DNA of 64,000 nucleotides, taken from positions 62,001 through 126,000 of the forward strand of contig JAWZYV010013019.1 of assembly GCA_038373885.1 (NCBI GenBank), read 5' to 3'. Each line of letters starts with the position of its first letter. Within the stretch, counting starts at the first letter, position 1. Source of the stretch: Cheiracanthium punctorium (Eukaryota; Arthropoda; Arachnida; Araneae; Cheiracanthiidae). Positions 11,789 through 21,844 of the stretch are shown here, one piece after another. The position numbers and the translations under genes are program-made. A model generated the notes under the pieces. It worked only from the letters and a program-made list of their open reading frames with translations. It was not told the origin of the DNA and made no database searches.

Positions 11789-12940
11789 CTAGCTGCGTGC
11801 CCGTTCTTCGCACCTTAGGAAACGAAAAATTTCCTCACATGTGTAATTCGAATTAATTCCAGTGATGTGGAATCTAGAAAAAGCAAAATTATTTCACTCT
11901 TGACTTAAAATTTGTGTCATGTATGTAATAACCTGAGATCATTTCAATATAATGACACAAAAAAAAAGTATGTCAGCGTCATTCGGTATCAAAAAAGTGA
12001 AAATGGACCGTTTGCAGTGAACTTCTCACTTTCAAAATGTCTTATTTCCTCAGACATGCTGTCTTTTAGGTTCACGTTTTAGTGTTAAATACCTCAGACA
12101 CTACATGAAATGGACATTTTTTTTTAATTTTAAAAATACGTCACCCTCTCTTGCAACCCTTTACAAAAAGAAAAGAGATAAGAGATAAGGCTGCGCTATT
12201 TATATCAGTTTAATTTTTCTTCTGACAAATAAATCCAGTATTTATAAAAGGAAATCGAGCCAAGCAAAGAAATCGTCTGCTCGCGGGACCCGTTTTTATC
12301 TATTTTTTTCAACTGGCAATTTTAATCATTGTTACTGTATCCATGACAACCAAACCTCAAGATATCAAACCGAAACTCATAAGCAGGTACTACTGAAATG
12401 AAAATCCTTCTTTACTTAAAAATTCGTAAAAATTCTCCTAATTTATATTTTTCCCCCGTTCTTCTTTTAAAAGTGGGCGAATTGTGTGTGTGCTCCGTCT
12501 TTTGCCCAAATATAAAAAAGTTCTGACAGATAGAATTCAAGATGCAGCAGTTTTAAAAATATTTTTCGAAAGTCAGCATCAAATTTAATTTTATTTGAAA
12601 AATTCCCAAAAATCTGCAAATTATGTTACACAGTCCGAACAAATAGTTTTTAAAAGAAAATTTTCTCCTCTATACGATGATGTAAATATCGTTTTCTTGC
12701 GAGCGCAATTACCGGCGTTATTATGTATTACGCAAGAAAAATCGCTAAAAATCGGACAAAACATAAAATAAAACATTTTCTAATTCGAATTTCGAAAAAC
12801 TCGCTTCCAGGTGTGTCGAGACCCGTCTTGGAAAATTTCCGTACAAAATTTGGTAGGTCTACGATCACCCGTTTCGGAGCTACGCGAGACACAGACAGAC
12901 AAACGGACAGTTTACACTCTGTTTTATTTATATAGATAGA
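11789..12940 (-). mobile_element. non-autonomous Helitron, minus strand
   Basis: Read on the minus strand, the 3' end is GGGCACGCAGCTAG, finishing in CTAG (11792-11789) with a host A/T border (A at 11788). A short GTGC..GCAC hairpin lies just upstream. The 5' end begins TCTATCTATATAAATAAAAC and continues CTGTCCGTTTGTCTGTCTG. Helitrons have 5' TC, a 3' CTRR preceded by a hairpin, and insert between A and T without duplication. The exact 5' base is blurred by a GATA-type microsatellite (12930-12955). No Rep/helicase coding is visible. The 70- and 78-codon frames near its 5' end are not genes. Confidence 0.6.
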
Positions 12941-12955
12941 ATAGATAGATAGATT

Positions 12956-14029
12956 GTCACGCATGACAATTTTTTAAATAAAACATCGCAGAATTTAGAA
13001 TTAAGTTATTAAAAGAATGCATCTTAAAAATGATTATGAAGAATAAAATGCAATGTATCTGAAAATTGCTTAAAGATCAAGAAATTAGATTTTAATACTC
13101 AGAATTTACTGATTGTTATTTCACTATAAATTCTGAAAGTGCTACAATCGTAGTTTTAACACAGAGCTTTCTGATGGAAAACATGAATGGCGCACTTCAA
13201 TTTTGGTTGAAAAACTATGAATAATTTTTTTACTTTAAAATTCGAAGATAGACAGATAAATCAATGAATGGAACTGAGTCATTTGAATAATTACCGCCGT
13301 TATATTGAACATTTTATGCTCCCCTAAATAAGATCTTAAGACCAACTCCAACAGTTTTAATGCGGAACATGCTACATTAAATCTGAAACCTTTATAGGAT
13401 ATATGAATTTATAGATAGCCCAAACATTTTTAATTCAGCCAGAATGAGAAAATTTAAGCAGACAGATTAATCAAGTAATAAATTATTTTAACTTCCTTGG
13501 AAACAGTTCATAAAATGTATTATTCTTTTATAAAAATGTAATAAAATAGTTATAAAAACTTCAAAAATTGCTGTCTGAAAGTAACATGTGAAATACTGTA
13601 ATTAATATATATGCCCCTGTAAAAGATCTGATATATTTTTTCTCTGGAAAACACGTTATTAATAACCATGATATCATAAAACGTAAGGTAATTTTCTTTT
13701 CAAGTATTTAATAATGTTTTGCCATAAAACTGGACTTTTTGTGTGTTCCTATCAAAAGTCTGTAGATGATACACATTATTTGCGATGGGAGTAGGATCTA
13801 ATAAACTTAAATTATAAATATATATTTTGTTTTATTAGAAATATATTTACATCACTTAAATAAATAATCTAAAACAATGGCATTTAGTATACTGTAATAT
13901 ATTCCAATCATTTGTGTTCTATTGTAAAATAACTACATGTTACATACACCACTATGCAATATCAATTCGATTTTGAAATTTAATTTACGTTAAATTTTTC
14001 TCTTTCGAAAATAAGATTTTTTTTCATGA
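12956..14029. other. AT-rich DNA, nothing recognised
   Basis: No open frame above 60 codons and no inverted ends. Base composition becomes even more A/T-rich after the Helitron. Confidence 0.5.
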
Positions 14030-14262
14030 ACATGTTGTTGAATTTTCTATTAAGTTCTTTTCTCCACTTTTTACATTATTTCCTTTCAGTACCGCTATTA
14101 GAGATGTATAGCCCTTTTGAAAAGCGTTACTAAAATCCTTATCTCACACTTTTCTTTTTCAATATTTATATTTGCAAATAAAAGTTTCAATGGGCGAAAC
14201 GCAAATAGAATGGCTTCGGAGATAAATCTGAATAGTGCCATTCATTTGCACGTTTGAAAATG
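14030..14262 (+). repeat. old dispersed repeat, copy 1 of 2
   Basis: Shares long interrupted identity with 17236-17463 in the same orientation. Examples are AAATAAAAGTTTCAATGGGC, then GAAACG(C/G)AAATAGAATG and the CGGAGATAAAT block. The flanks do not match, so it is a dispersed repeat or an old duplication, not a recent tandem copy. No coding signal. Confidence 0.6.
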
Positions 14263-16786
14263 TTTCCCTTTATTCACCGATTCGTACTAAATGGAGAAAT
14301 ATATTTAAAGTTACATTTTTCTATTCTCTTTTGAAATGAATGTATTCTAAGCTTTAAATTATTTGATTTTTTTTCCAACGTATATATTCCAAGTATATAT
14401 TCAATTTCGTAGTAAGTCAAACTAAATGAAACTATCAAACATAGATGACGCTTTCAGTTCTTTGTTATTATGGATTTATTTACTTATTGAAAATTTGATA
14501 TAGCACTTTTGATCAGAGAACGGAATTTAGGACTAAATTATCGTTAAAGATATGTAAAATTCCGTACGACTTTACTTATACTCAGTGGTGGCTCGTCATT
14601 AGGGGCGAAAGCAGCCTGGTCCTACTTTGTAATCCGAAATCTTTTTTCTATTATTTAAAATATTTATTTTAATCATCTGTTTTTATTTAAAAAATGCACG
14701 AATTTTATACTACTTGAAAATTTTCAATTCAAATATCTTTAAAAAAACGCCAGATACGTTTATCTCCCTATTTGAGTATACGTGGGCAAACTCACTGGCC
14801 AAAAGTTTGGCGTCTTTCTCTGTGGATGGAGTTGGCATATTTGGCTATTTAGAACAAAAAACTGTATTGTAGCTTGGTTGACTTACCTTCAGAGCGCTTA
14901 CTTGGCGCAGCCTTTAGGGACGGCCATTTTGTGGCCCTGGTGATCCTCTCTGGATTAGGGCGGTTTCGCCAATGTGAACCATTTGGTGAACTAGCACCAC
15001 TCACAATAAGAAATTAGTTTTCGTTTGCACGATCTTCAGATATTCTACTGGAAAAAGCATATATATCTTACTAGTTTATTTTCCTGATTCCCAAAATTCG
15101 GTGTGCAAGTATGTTTTATTTTAATAAGACCTATTTTAAAATAATAAAAATTATAGATATTAAAGGAAAATTTAAGAATTTTGAAAATTTAGCCTTGCCA
15201 TTGAAAACCCATTTGACGTTTACTCGTTTACTATGCAGCAATTGAACAACAGATCTAATGTTATATAAGAAAAGATTATAATTGTAGTAAAAAAACTGTA
15301 ATACGTTTTTTCTTTTAATTTATTACACAGTAACGGGCTGTCCATTCGCGGTAACTTAAAGGCTAAACTGAAAAAACGCTAACAAGATACCTTGTCATTT
15401 TAATCCCTTAAGGTTCAGAGGTTTTCCTGTAAAGCAATGTAAACGCAGACGTATATAAGAGGGGGTGGGGGCTTAGGAGGGTCTGTATACCCCTTAGTCG
15501 ATGCACAAGCACTAATTAAAACCAAGTATTCACCATTTGAATCCATCGCTCAAAACAGTATACGGTAAAAAATTTTATATAAGTTCAAAAACTTTATATT
15601 AATATTTAAAAATTTTATATTAATTTTGTATATTTTATAATTTAGCGCGTAAGAAAAATTCACTAGAAAGAATTAAAATTTTTTTAACAGATATTTATAG
15701 TGAAATTTACTGTCAATCAAGTCAGGAGCATGGCAATTCAGTAAGTTTGCAGGGTAGGGGAGCATGGGGCACAATATCTTTAGATCGATTCCGGAACTAA
15801 AAATGATACCGTGCTGATTTGCGGCAATTTTCTCTCTTCCTCGAAGGTTATGCGTGGGGGGGGGAGGGGGCTTGAGCTCCTAAGACCCTCTTTTTCTAAG
15901 CCACTGAATCAAGTTTTATAGTAAGAATGGAACCCCTTCCCCCATTAGCTGGACCCCTTCCATGAGAAAGCTATAATCAAGCACGGGAATGGAACTAACG
16001 GTTTTCTCGTCAATTTTTTTTTTATTCCTGTTTCACGATTAATAATTTTATTTCCAAAAATTACAGAGCAGTGACAAAATGCAAACTTTTCACATTTTTG
16101 ATACCTATTTTCAACTAAAAATTATCTGTTATTCTCAAAATTAATTTCGGAGTTTAATCCTCCTCTACTGACATCTTCAAGAACTGGACAACGTGATAGG
16201 AATGGTTGTCCGTCAAAAAAGTTATAGAATGCAATAAAAAATTTAAAACGCCATAAATTTAACAACTGCCTATTCAGCTGGAGGCATTTGAAATGAGAAA
16301 GAGTACTACTAAACTAAAATTATCAAGACCTTTGAAAGTAGCACGCGTAAATGAATATGTAGTGTGAATGTATTTCTCTAGTGCTGTATTCTCTCAAGGT
16401 TTCTCATATTTTGATTCTTTTGTTGTTTGTCTTTAATTCCTGTTTGGAAGTAAGAACTTGTTACTGAAGAAAGGGGAATCTTTTATACCATCCTAAATGC
16501 CCATACTGCTATAATTTTTTATGTGTGTTATTAATGAAGCTCTTCATTATTTTTTTTTTATTTAGACCAATTTTTTCTATCTCATTAATTTTAACCTTTA
16601 AACAACAATTTTTTTAATCTTTAAATTCCATTGTGCGACACTCCTTTAGTAGTTGTCCAGTGGTAAATTAATTTATTTTAAGTCAATTACAAGTTATAAT
16701 GGACGTAAAATAATCTTAAAATCTTTTGAATCTCCAATCTTGACGTAATATGAAGAAAATGATGAGTTCTCAGTCAAGTGATTTAA
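14263..16786. other. intervening DNA with scattered TE-like ends
   Basis: Fragments resembling MITE ends occur at 14585 (CAGTGGTGGCTCGTC) and about 15880-15906 (minus-strand CAGTGGCTTAGAAA). No partner end or target duplication was found for either. G-rich tracts at about 15460 and 15855 are inverted relative to a nearby C-rich strand copy. No gene is recognised. Confidence 0.4.
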
Positions 16787-17094
16787 CCCTTACCCCACCG
16801 TTAGGCACATGGACCATGATTGTAGACCAGGTATACCCAATTAAAAAAGTATTCGAGTGACAGCCAAATTTCCTAATTTAGTTTTGTTAATATCTAATTA
16901 GTTTTTTAAAAACACAAATTTCAAGAGAAATATGAGAATTTATTATAACATATAATATCATTTACTTTCATGGAGAACGCTGTTTTAAATACGAAACTGA
17001 CATAAGAAATTTCATTTACGTTCGAATATTTTTTTGAGAAGGTGTACCTGGTTTACGATCGTAGTTCACGCGCCCAACAGAGGGATGAGTAAAA
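16787..17094. mobile_element. diverged piggyBac-like foldback MITE
   Basis: The left side is TTAA (16783-16786) then CCCTTACCCCACCGTTAGG. The complement of the right side reads ACTCATCCCTCTGTTGGGCG. Inward, CATGATTGTAGACCAGGTAT faces ACGATCGTAAACCAGGTACA. The inverted similarity runs for about 60 bases. The right TTAA has decayed to TAAA, so the right border is approximate. No coding. Confidence 0.55.
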
Positions 17095-17235
17095 ATACTT
17101 CCATGTATTGACTAATACATATAATAAACTTTACAGTTAAATTATTAGCCCTAAAACAGTCGCCAGTTATCAGTATAAAACTAACAGTTTTAATAAAATA
17201 TTTCTTTGAGTATCCTTTCTAAAAATAACATTTTT

Positions 17236-17463
17236 CATTGCATCGATTTTTCTATTAAATTCTTTATCCATTTCTTACATTTCTGTTTGGTTATTACCTC
17301 TCAATACCACTATTAAAGTTATATAACCCTTTTTTGAAATGTTATTAAAATACTTATCTCACTTTTTTGCTTTCTCTTATAAGCAAATAAAAGTTTCAAT
17401 GGGCGAAACGGAAATAGAATGAATTCGGAGATAAATTTGAATAGCGCCATTCATTTGCGCAGA
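17236..17463 (+). repeat. old dispersed repeat, copy 2 of 2
   Basis: Partner of 14030-14262, about 3.2 kb away in direct orientation, with substitutions and small indels throughout. The best-conserved part is the AAAGTTTCAATGGGCGAAAC region near 17390. Confidence 0.6.
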
Positions 17464-18266
17464 ACTTTCTTTTGCAGATCTATTCTTTTATGTGGTTATT
17501 TCACAAATTCATATTAAATAAAGAATATATATTTGAATGCGCTTCTTTATTTCCCATTAAATGTGCATTACGATTCAGATTTCTCGTTTTTCCTCCAGCA
17601 TTTCATTTCAAATTTGTTTCATATTGGAAAAAATAAAATTAACTATTATAGATATGACAGAGTTTCCCCGTTATAATTATTGTTGGTGTTTTAATGAAAA
17701 CTTGTTTTTGTGATCAGGTTTCCTGTAAAGGTGATACAAAATGTGGACGAATAGACAATGCTAAAAAAATGTAATTACTGCATTTAAATTGTCAGTCAAT
17801 TAAACGGACAGAAAGTTTCTTAAGGTTTGATTTTTTTAAAAGATAACACATCTTAAACATTCTTTAAAAGAAATATTGGTAACTTTTAATTAATAGATTT
17901 GTCTGAAATAAAATATGTTTGGTTGTTTGATAAACAATTTTACTAACTTTAGAGTTAAAAACATTTTCAGTTCTGAATTATTTTCATTAAACGAAATTTG
18001 AACTCTCCTAATGATGAAAAACGTAATTTGCATGCAAATTGAGAATTTTAAAAAATCATGAAAAGAGTTTGCCTCATTCCATACATTTTTTGTGAATGTT
18101 GGAATATTTCTGTGTGGTGAAGATTTAGGACAGAAAGAGAATAGTTTATCTATACCTTAAGATTTCAGTTTTAAAAATTTCATAAAGTGTTACAGTAAAT
18201 GAAATACTGTAAGAAAAGAGTGACTTTTTTTTAAAAAATTAAGAAAAAACTTTGATTTCAATGAGT
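17464..18266. other. AT-rich DNA downstream of the candidate gene
   Basis: No frames, boxes or repeats recognised. It lies just beyond the possible polyadenylation signal of the minus-strand gene model. Confidence 0.45.
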
Positions 18267-18272
18267 TTTATT
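18267..18272 (-). terminator. possible polyadenylation signal AATAAA
   Basis: An AATAAA on the minus strand, about 170 bases beyond the stop codon of the candidate terminal exon at 18440. Position and orientation suit a short 3' untranslated region. In A/T-rich DNA such hexamers are common, so it is only supportive. Confidence 0.35.
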
Positions 18273-18439
18273 TGACAAAGCAATTGATGCATTCAGTCTT
18301 CCAGTCTGACACAAACATTCTGACGAAAGGAATATTGGTAGTGATAGAATACATTAAATATACTGAAAAAGCTCCTATAAAATAATGCAATTACTTTTTC
18401 TTTGGCAAAGCCTCATGATGCTTGCTGTCTTAGTGTTCC

Positions 18440-18659
18440 TCAATAGCCCCGCAAGAAAGATAGCTTATCCATCATAAGAAAATCCGTGAGGTGAAAAAAA
18501 ATATCGCTTTGCATTGAACGATTTACTGACCAAATGGAAAAATATTCAGGACAACGCATTTTTATCAAGTCTTCCTTTCTATCATGGTCTAACTTCCAAT
18601 ACTCAGCAGGATTGCTGTAAAATTCAAAAGCGTTTTTTTGCATTTGAACCAATGTTTTC
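18440..18659 (-). CDS. candidate terminal coding exon of an unidentified gene
   Basis: On the minus strand an acceptor (TTTTTAATTAG) precedes an open stretch of 72 codons ending in a stop at 18440. The peptide has a balanced, protein-like composition unlike the AT-driven frames elsewhere. It contains segments such as NPAEYWKLDHDRKEDLIKMR and CPEYFSIWSVNRSMQ, with evenly spaced aromatic and charged residues. The first base completes a codon begun in the upstream exon (19738-19563): that exon ends with two bases of a codon, so the phases agree. An AATAAA follows about 170 bases downstream. I do not recognise the family and assign no function. It could instead be a fragment of an old retrocopy or of a larger gene. 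Confidence is limited because no transcript or homology evidence is available here. Confidence 0.4.
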
Positions 18660-18954
18660 CTAATTAAAAATTTTGTACATGTATGTAGTGCTTACAGAGT
18701 GAAAATTATTAAACTATACGAAATGAAAAATAAAATTTTCGAAAACTTCTGAGTCCGAAAATTTAATGCAAAATTTAAATGTAACTATGGAATTCGTATT
18801 TAGCTTATTGTTATATTTTCGGATTTAGAATGTCCGATATGCCGTTAATATCTATTAACGGCTATACAGTGGCACAGACGAATACCAGAATTCTGCACAT
18901 CTCACTGAATGGTCCAGATACCGATGATTTAGATGACCTCTTGATTTGATTTAA

Positions 18955-19110
18955 TTTGGAGGGTTACGGCCTATTATCTACTCGAATGATGTAGGCCGAC
19001 GTTGTTTGCCTTCCTTGGGGGGTCTTTTTAAGGGGTTCTAACCTGTATTTACGCAAGGTTTCGGAGAAATACAAACGGCTAGATCAACGGACGTGACCTA
19101 GGTTTGAACC
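18955..19110 (-). mobile_element. tRNA-derived SINE, family S1, partial
   Basis: On the minus strand there is a box-B-like GGTTCAAACCTA (19110-19099). It is followed by CGTCCGTTGATCTAGCCG and a tail in which TTAGAACCCCTTAAAA matches the tails of the copies at 21600, 44545 and 62450. The tRNA head is missing, replaced by the duplicated palindrome block at 19110-19264. It lies inside the proposed intron of the minus-strand gene model. Confidence 0.5.
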
Positions 19111-19123
19111 AGACGCCTTCCGT

Positions 19124-19264
19124 AGACGTAGACGCCTTCCGTAGCAATACCAGTGATCGAGCGCATTTGCGCTCGATCACGTAGGCGACGTCACGTAGGC
19201 GACGTAGACGCCTTCCGTAGCAATACCAGTGATCGAGCGCATTTGCGCTCGATCACTGGTATTG
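19124..19264. repeat. duplicated block containing a perfect 44-bp palindrome
   Basis: GTAGACGCCTTCCGTAGCAA and the following GTGATCGAGCGC..GCGCTCGATCAC occur twice (about 19126-19180 and 19204-19256). In the second copy the palindrome extends to 44 bases (19221-19264): 21-base arms with a 2-base centre. In the first copy it is 28 bases (19153-19180). Between them lie repeats of CACGTAGGCGACGT. The block is far richer in G and C than its surroundings. Confidence 0.8.
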
Positions 19265-19562
19265 CAAGTGACCTCCTGATCAGCAGACCCACGCCCTGCA
19301 ACTGTTTGATGGTCGTTTGAGTGGACTTTGTCTGTAATACATCCCAAAAAATGAGCCACAATCATTGAGATCAGAAGAGTAGGACCGCTCCAACTGGAGT
19401 GAGCAATAGATACACGGAAGCAAGAATGCCCTCTCCAGAGTGCCTTTCCTGGACCTCAAACACTATACAGGTCAGTTAAGGTCACGCTACGTCCTGCATG
19501 AACCAAATCTCTTCGAAGTATTCCGTGGCCAATATTGCTGTCATGGGCATCACTAGCACTAC

Positions 19563-19738
19563 CGATTCCATCGAACTTTTGAATCAATTGTTTTAATTTT
19601 TGAAACATTGTGACCGGTTGGCTTCAGCTTGTACTCAGTCATATATTTTCTTTTGGCCACAATCGGGGTGTTATTGTAGTAGTAGGAATCCTTGACGACA
19701 GGTATATCCTCAGAAACGCTGTATTGCGACATTTTCAC
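19563..19738 (-). CDS. candidate upstream coding exon of the same unidentified gene
   Basis: On the minus strand a pyrimidine-rich acceptor (GCTGTTCATTTTTCAG) is followed at 19738 by an open exon. An ATG at 19732-19730 in good context (A at -3) is a possible start; 57 codons follow, the last one split. Codons use C and G at third positions more than the surroundings (TAC TAC TAC AAT AAC ACC CCG), which suggests real coding. The proposed donor is CG|GTAGTG at 19562, which is weak; read-through would hit TAG immediately. Its phase fits the acceptor of 18659-18440, giving a product of about 129 residues. The peptide begins MSQYSVSEDIPVV and includes a tyrosine triplet. No signal peptide or membrane segment is evident. 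Coding may extend further upstream. The family is unknown to me. Confidence 0.4.
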
Positions 19739-19764
19739 CTGAAAAATGAACAGCAACAACATTC

Positions 19765-21133
19765 AAATTGCGCTTGCTCAAAGAAAGAAACCAAAACATG
19801 CCTTGAATTCAAACGCCAAGTTTTAGACTCTCGCCAGCGGCTTCAATGGTATTACGTCTTTGTCAAACCAATATCTGCAGTGTCCACTTTTTGGAGATTT
19901 CGATATTTTGAGTATTATGGCTGGTTGCTAACCAAATTTTCGTATAGAATAATACTAGGTGACTTTAAGCATTATACGATACTTAGCACTATAAAATTCT
20001 GCAGGCGTGTTTATTCAATATCTCAAAGTTAAACTTTTTGCACATAGCAGGTATTGATTTGACAACGAAGTATTTTTTCCCATATACACCAATAACTGCT
20101 ATCCCGCAGATATCTTTTACAGAGACACTAAAGAATTGAAGAATTTGGTACATGAATTTGAGATACAATTATAAAAAAAGTGTTTGTGTGGTGCCAACAA
20201 AACATATGTCTGATCATGCGAAATACACACATGCATGAAAATTGTGTTAAATTAAAGAAGTTAAGCGGTACTTTTGTCTTTGAAAATGAAAGACAAAATA
20301 AAGCCATGCATAAAATCGGACTCCATCAGTTAAAAATGGGAATTTATTAGACTGCTGCGTCTACTTTTAGAAAAGAAAGTTTAATCTGATTTCTCTCAAA
20401 GAAAAACCTTCTGAAAAAGCCCCAAATGTTAAAAATAAGTTATAAATTTTAGGTTTTGTTTATTTTTTGCTCCATCCAGCTTTTATTATTTGTACAATAA
20501 CAATTAAATTTAAACAAAAGAAATAAAGGCTGTACATGACATTTAGTTTTTTATAAAGTTCGAATAAGTATTATGAAAGTACAGTTTTCATAAAAACAAT
20601 TATGATAAATAATTATATTCTAGTTATTATTTTAAATTACTCAATAGAAATAGAATTCTTTAATATATCCTTAATGATCCTTTTGCGCTTCTCTATTTTT
20701 TAATAAATAAATGGCTTTTAACAAAAAAACTTTAACAATAAACTAATGAATCTCCTTTTTCATAAAAGTATGAATATAAAAATATGCATAAAGAACGGAA
20801 TTTTAATGGTCTTTGTTAGAGTAATATAAATTTACTCTTTAGTTTTAATATATTTTACAGAATGCAGAAAATGTATTTTAATATGTGCATTTCATTAATT
20901 GTAAGTAAAATCTGGAAGTAATACATTTTTTTTTTGAGAAAATGGACAGCTCTTTAATTACTTTAGTCTAACAAACACTCTATGTGTAAATTTGATATGT
21001 TTTATTTGTTATCTAAGAGAGCAAAACATTGGAACATCAATTTATTGACAAGCTGCAATTTTATTTAATTTTTTAATATAGATTATCAATGCCCAAATTA
21101 TTACATTTTCAATTTTCATTAATGGTATAATTA
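19765..21133. other. intervening AT-rich DNA
   Basis: The plus-strand 140-codon frame at 19610-20032 starts at GTG and overlaps the better minus-strand exon; I reject it. No further minus-strand exon upstream of the candidate gene could be recognised with confidence. Confidence 0.4.
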
Positions 21134-21245
21134 CATAATATACAGAATGATTGAAATTAATAGTGACAAACTTCAGAGAGGAGTAGGTTATTCTAAGACA
21201 AAGTGCATAGTAATGTGGGTTTGCAAACATCGCCTTCATCACCTG
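21134..21245 (-). repeat. TE-like terminal motif, weak
   Basis: The plus strand reads TATACAGAATG, then GTGACAAACTTCAGAGAGGA. This resembles the layout TATACAGGGTG..GGACAAACTTAAGGGGAGG seen (on the complement) at 51945-51992. Both could be ends of related transposons. No partner end or duplication was found, so this is tentative. Confidence 0.25.
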
Positions 21246-21579
21246 CTAGTAATCACTTTGGAAGATGCTTGTCTAAATTCTTAGAAATGTTAAAATGGAG
21301 TTCTAGATCTAATAAACAGTGAGTTTGTATTCAAAATTTCATCCAGAAAATTAAAAAACTTCTAAACCATGAATTTTATTCAAATGCTTTCTGTGAAAAT
21401 TCTAACAGTTCTTCATGAGCCATGCTCGGAAAATTTACAATTCTTTCAATATTTTTTCCAAAGTGATTATTAGCAGGTGCATGAACACGACGTTTGAGAT
21501 CCGACACGGCTGTTCTATTTTGACGCGTATTTAAGTAACCTATACTGCTACCTGAAGTTCATCAACGTTAATTTGAATC

Positions 21580-21838
21580 ATCCGGTATAAGTGCCAGTAA
21601 ATTGTTTGTGTTGATATGGCAACGCTACCCATGGGAAATCTGTCTAGGATAGGGGATGCCTTGCTCAGAGGGCTTTCTAAGGGATTATAATGCATATTTA
21701 CATTACATCTAGAGAAAACCGACCAAACCTCCAAACCGTTAAATCGGCAACCACTCGAAGCAATCCGAACCCAGGACCTTCACATTTTAGCCGTCTGCCA
21801 TTTTGAGTATCTTATCCACTCGGCCATTGTGGCGCCCA
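21580..21838 (-). mobile_element. tRNA-derived SINE, family S1, best copy
   Basis: On the minus strand the 5' head contains a perfect tRNA-type box A, TGGCCGAGTGG (21826-21816). A box-B-like GGGTTCGGATTG (21772-21761) follows about 45 bases later. These are the two internal RNA polymerase III promoter elements, and the head resembles a Leu/Ser-type tRNA. A non-tRNA body follows (TCGGTTTTCTCTAGATGTAA, then ATTATAATCCCTTAGAAAG). Related copies: 8572-8790, 18955-19110, 44545-44765 and 62453-62600, all on the same strand. The 3' border is approximate. Confidence 0.65.
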
Positions 21839-21844
21839 ACTGCC

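Noticed and set aside
14585..14625. CAGTGGTGGCTCGTC as the end of a hAT-like MITE
   Set aside because: No complementary end or 8-base duplication found within a reasonable distance.
19563..19738. MTEYKL within the exon peptide, identical to the start of Ras proteins
   Set aside because: Only six residues match; the following residues do not resemble the P-loop region, so it is coincidence.
19610..20032. 140-codon plus-strand open frame
   Set aside because: Starts at GTG, no domain, and overlaps the more convincing minus-strand exon with a proper acceptor.
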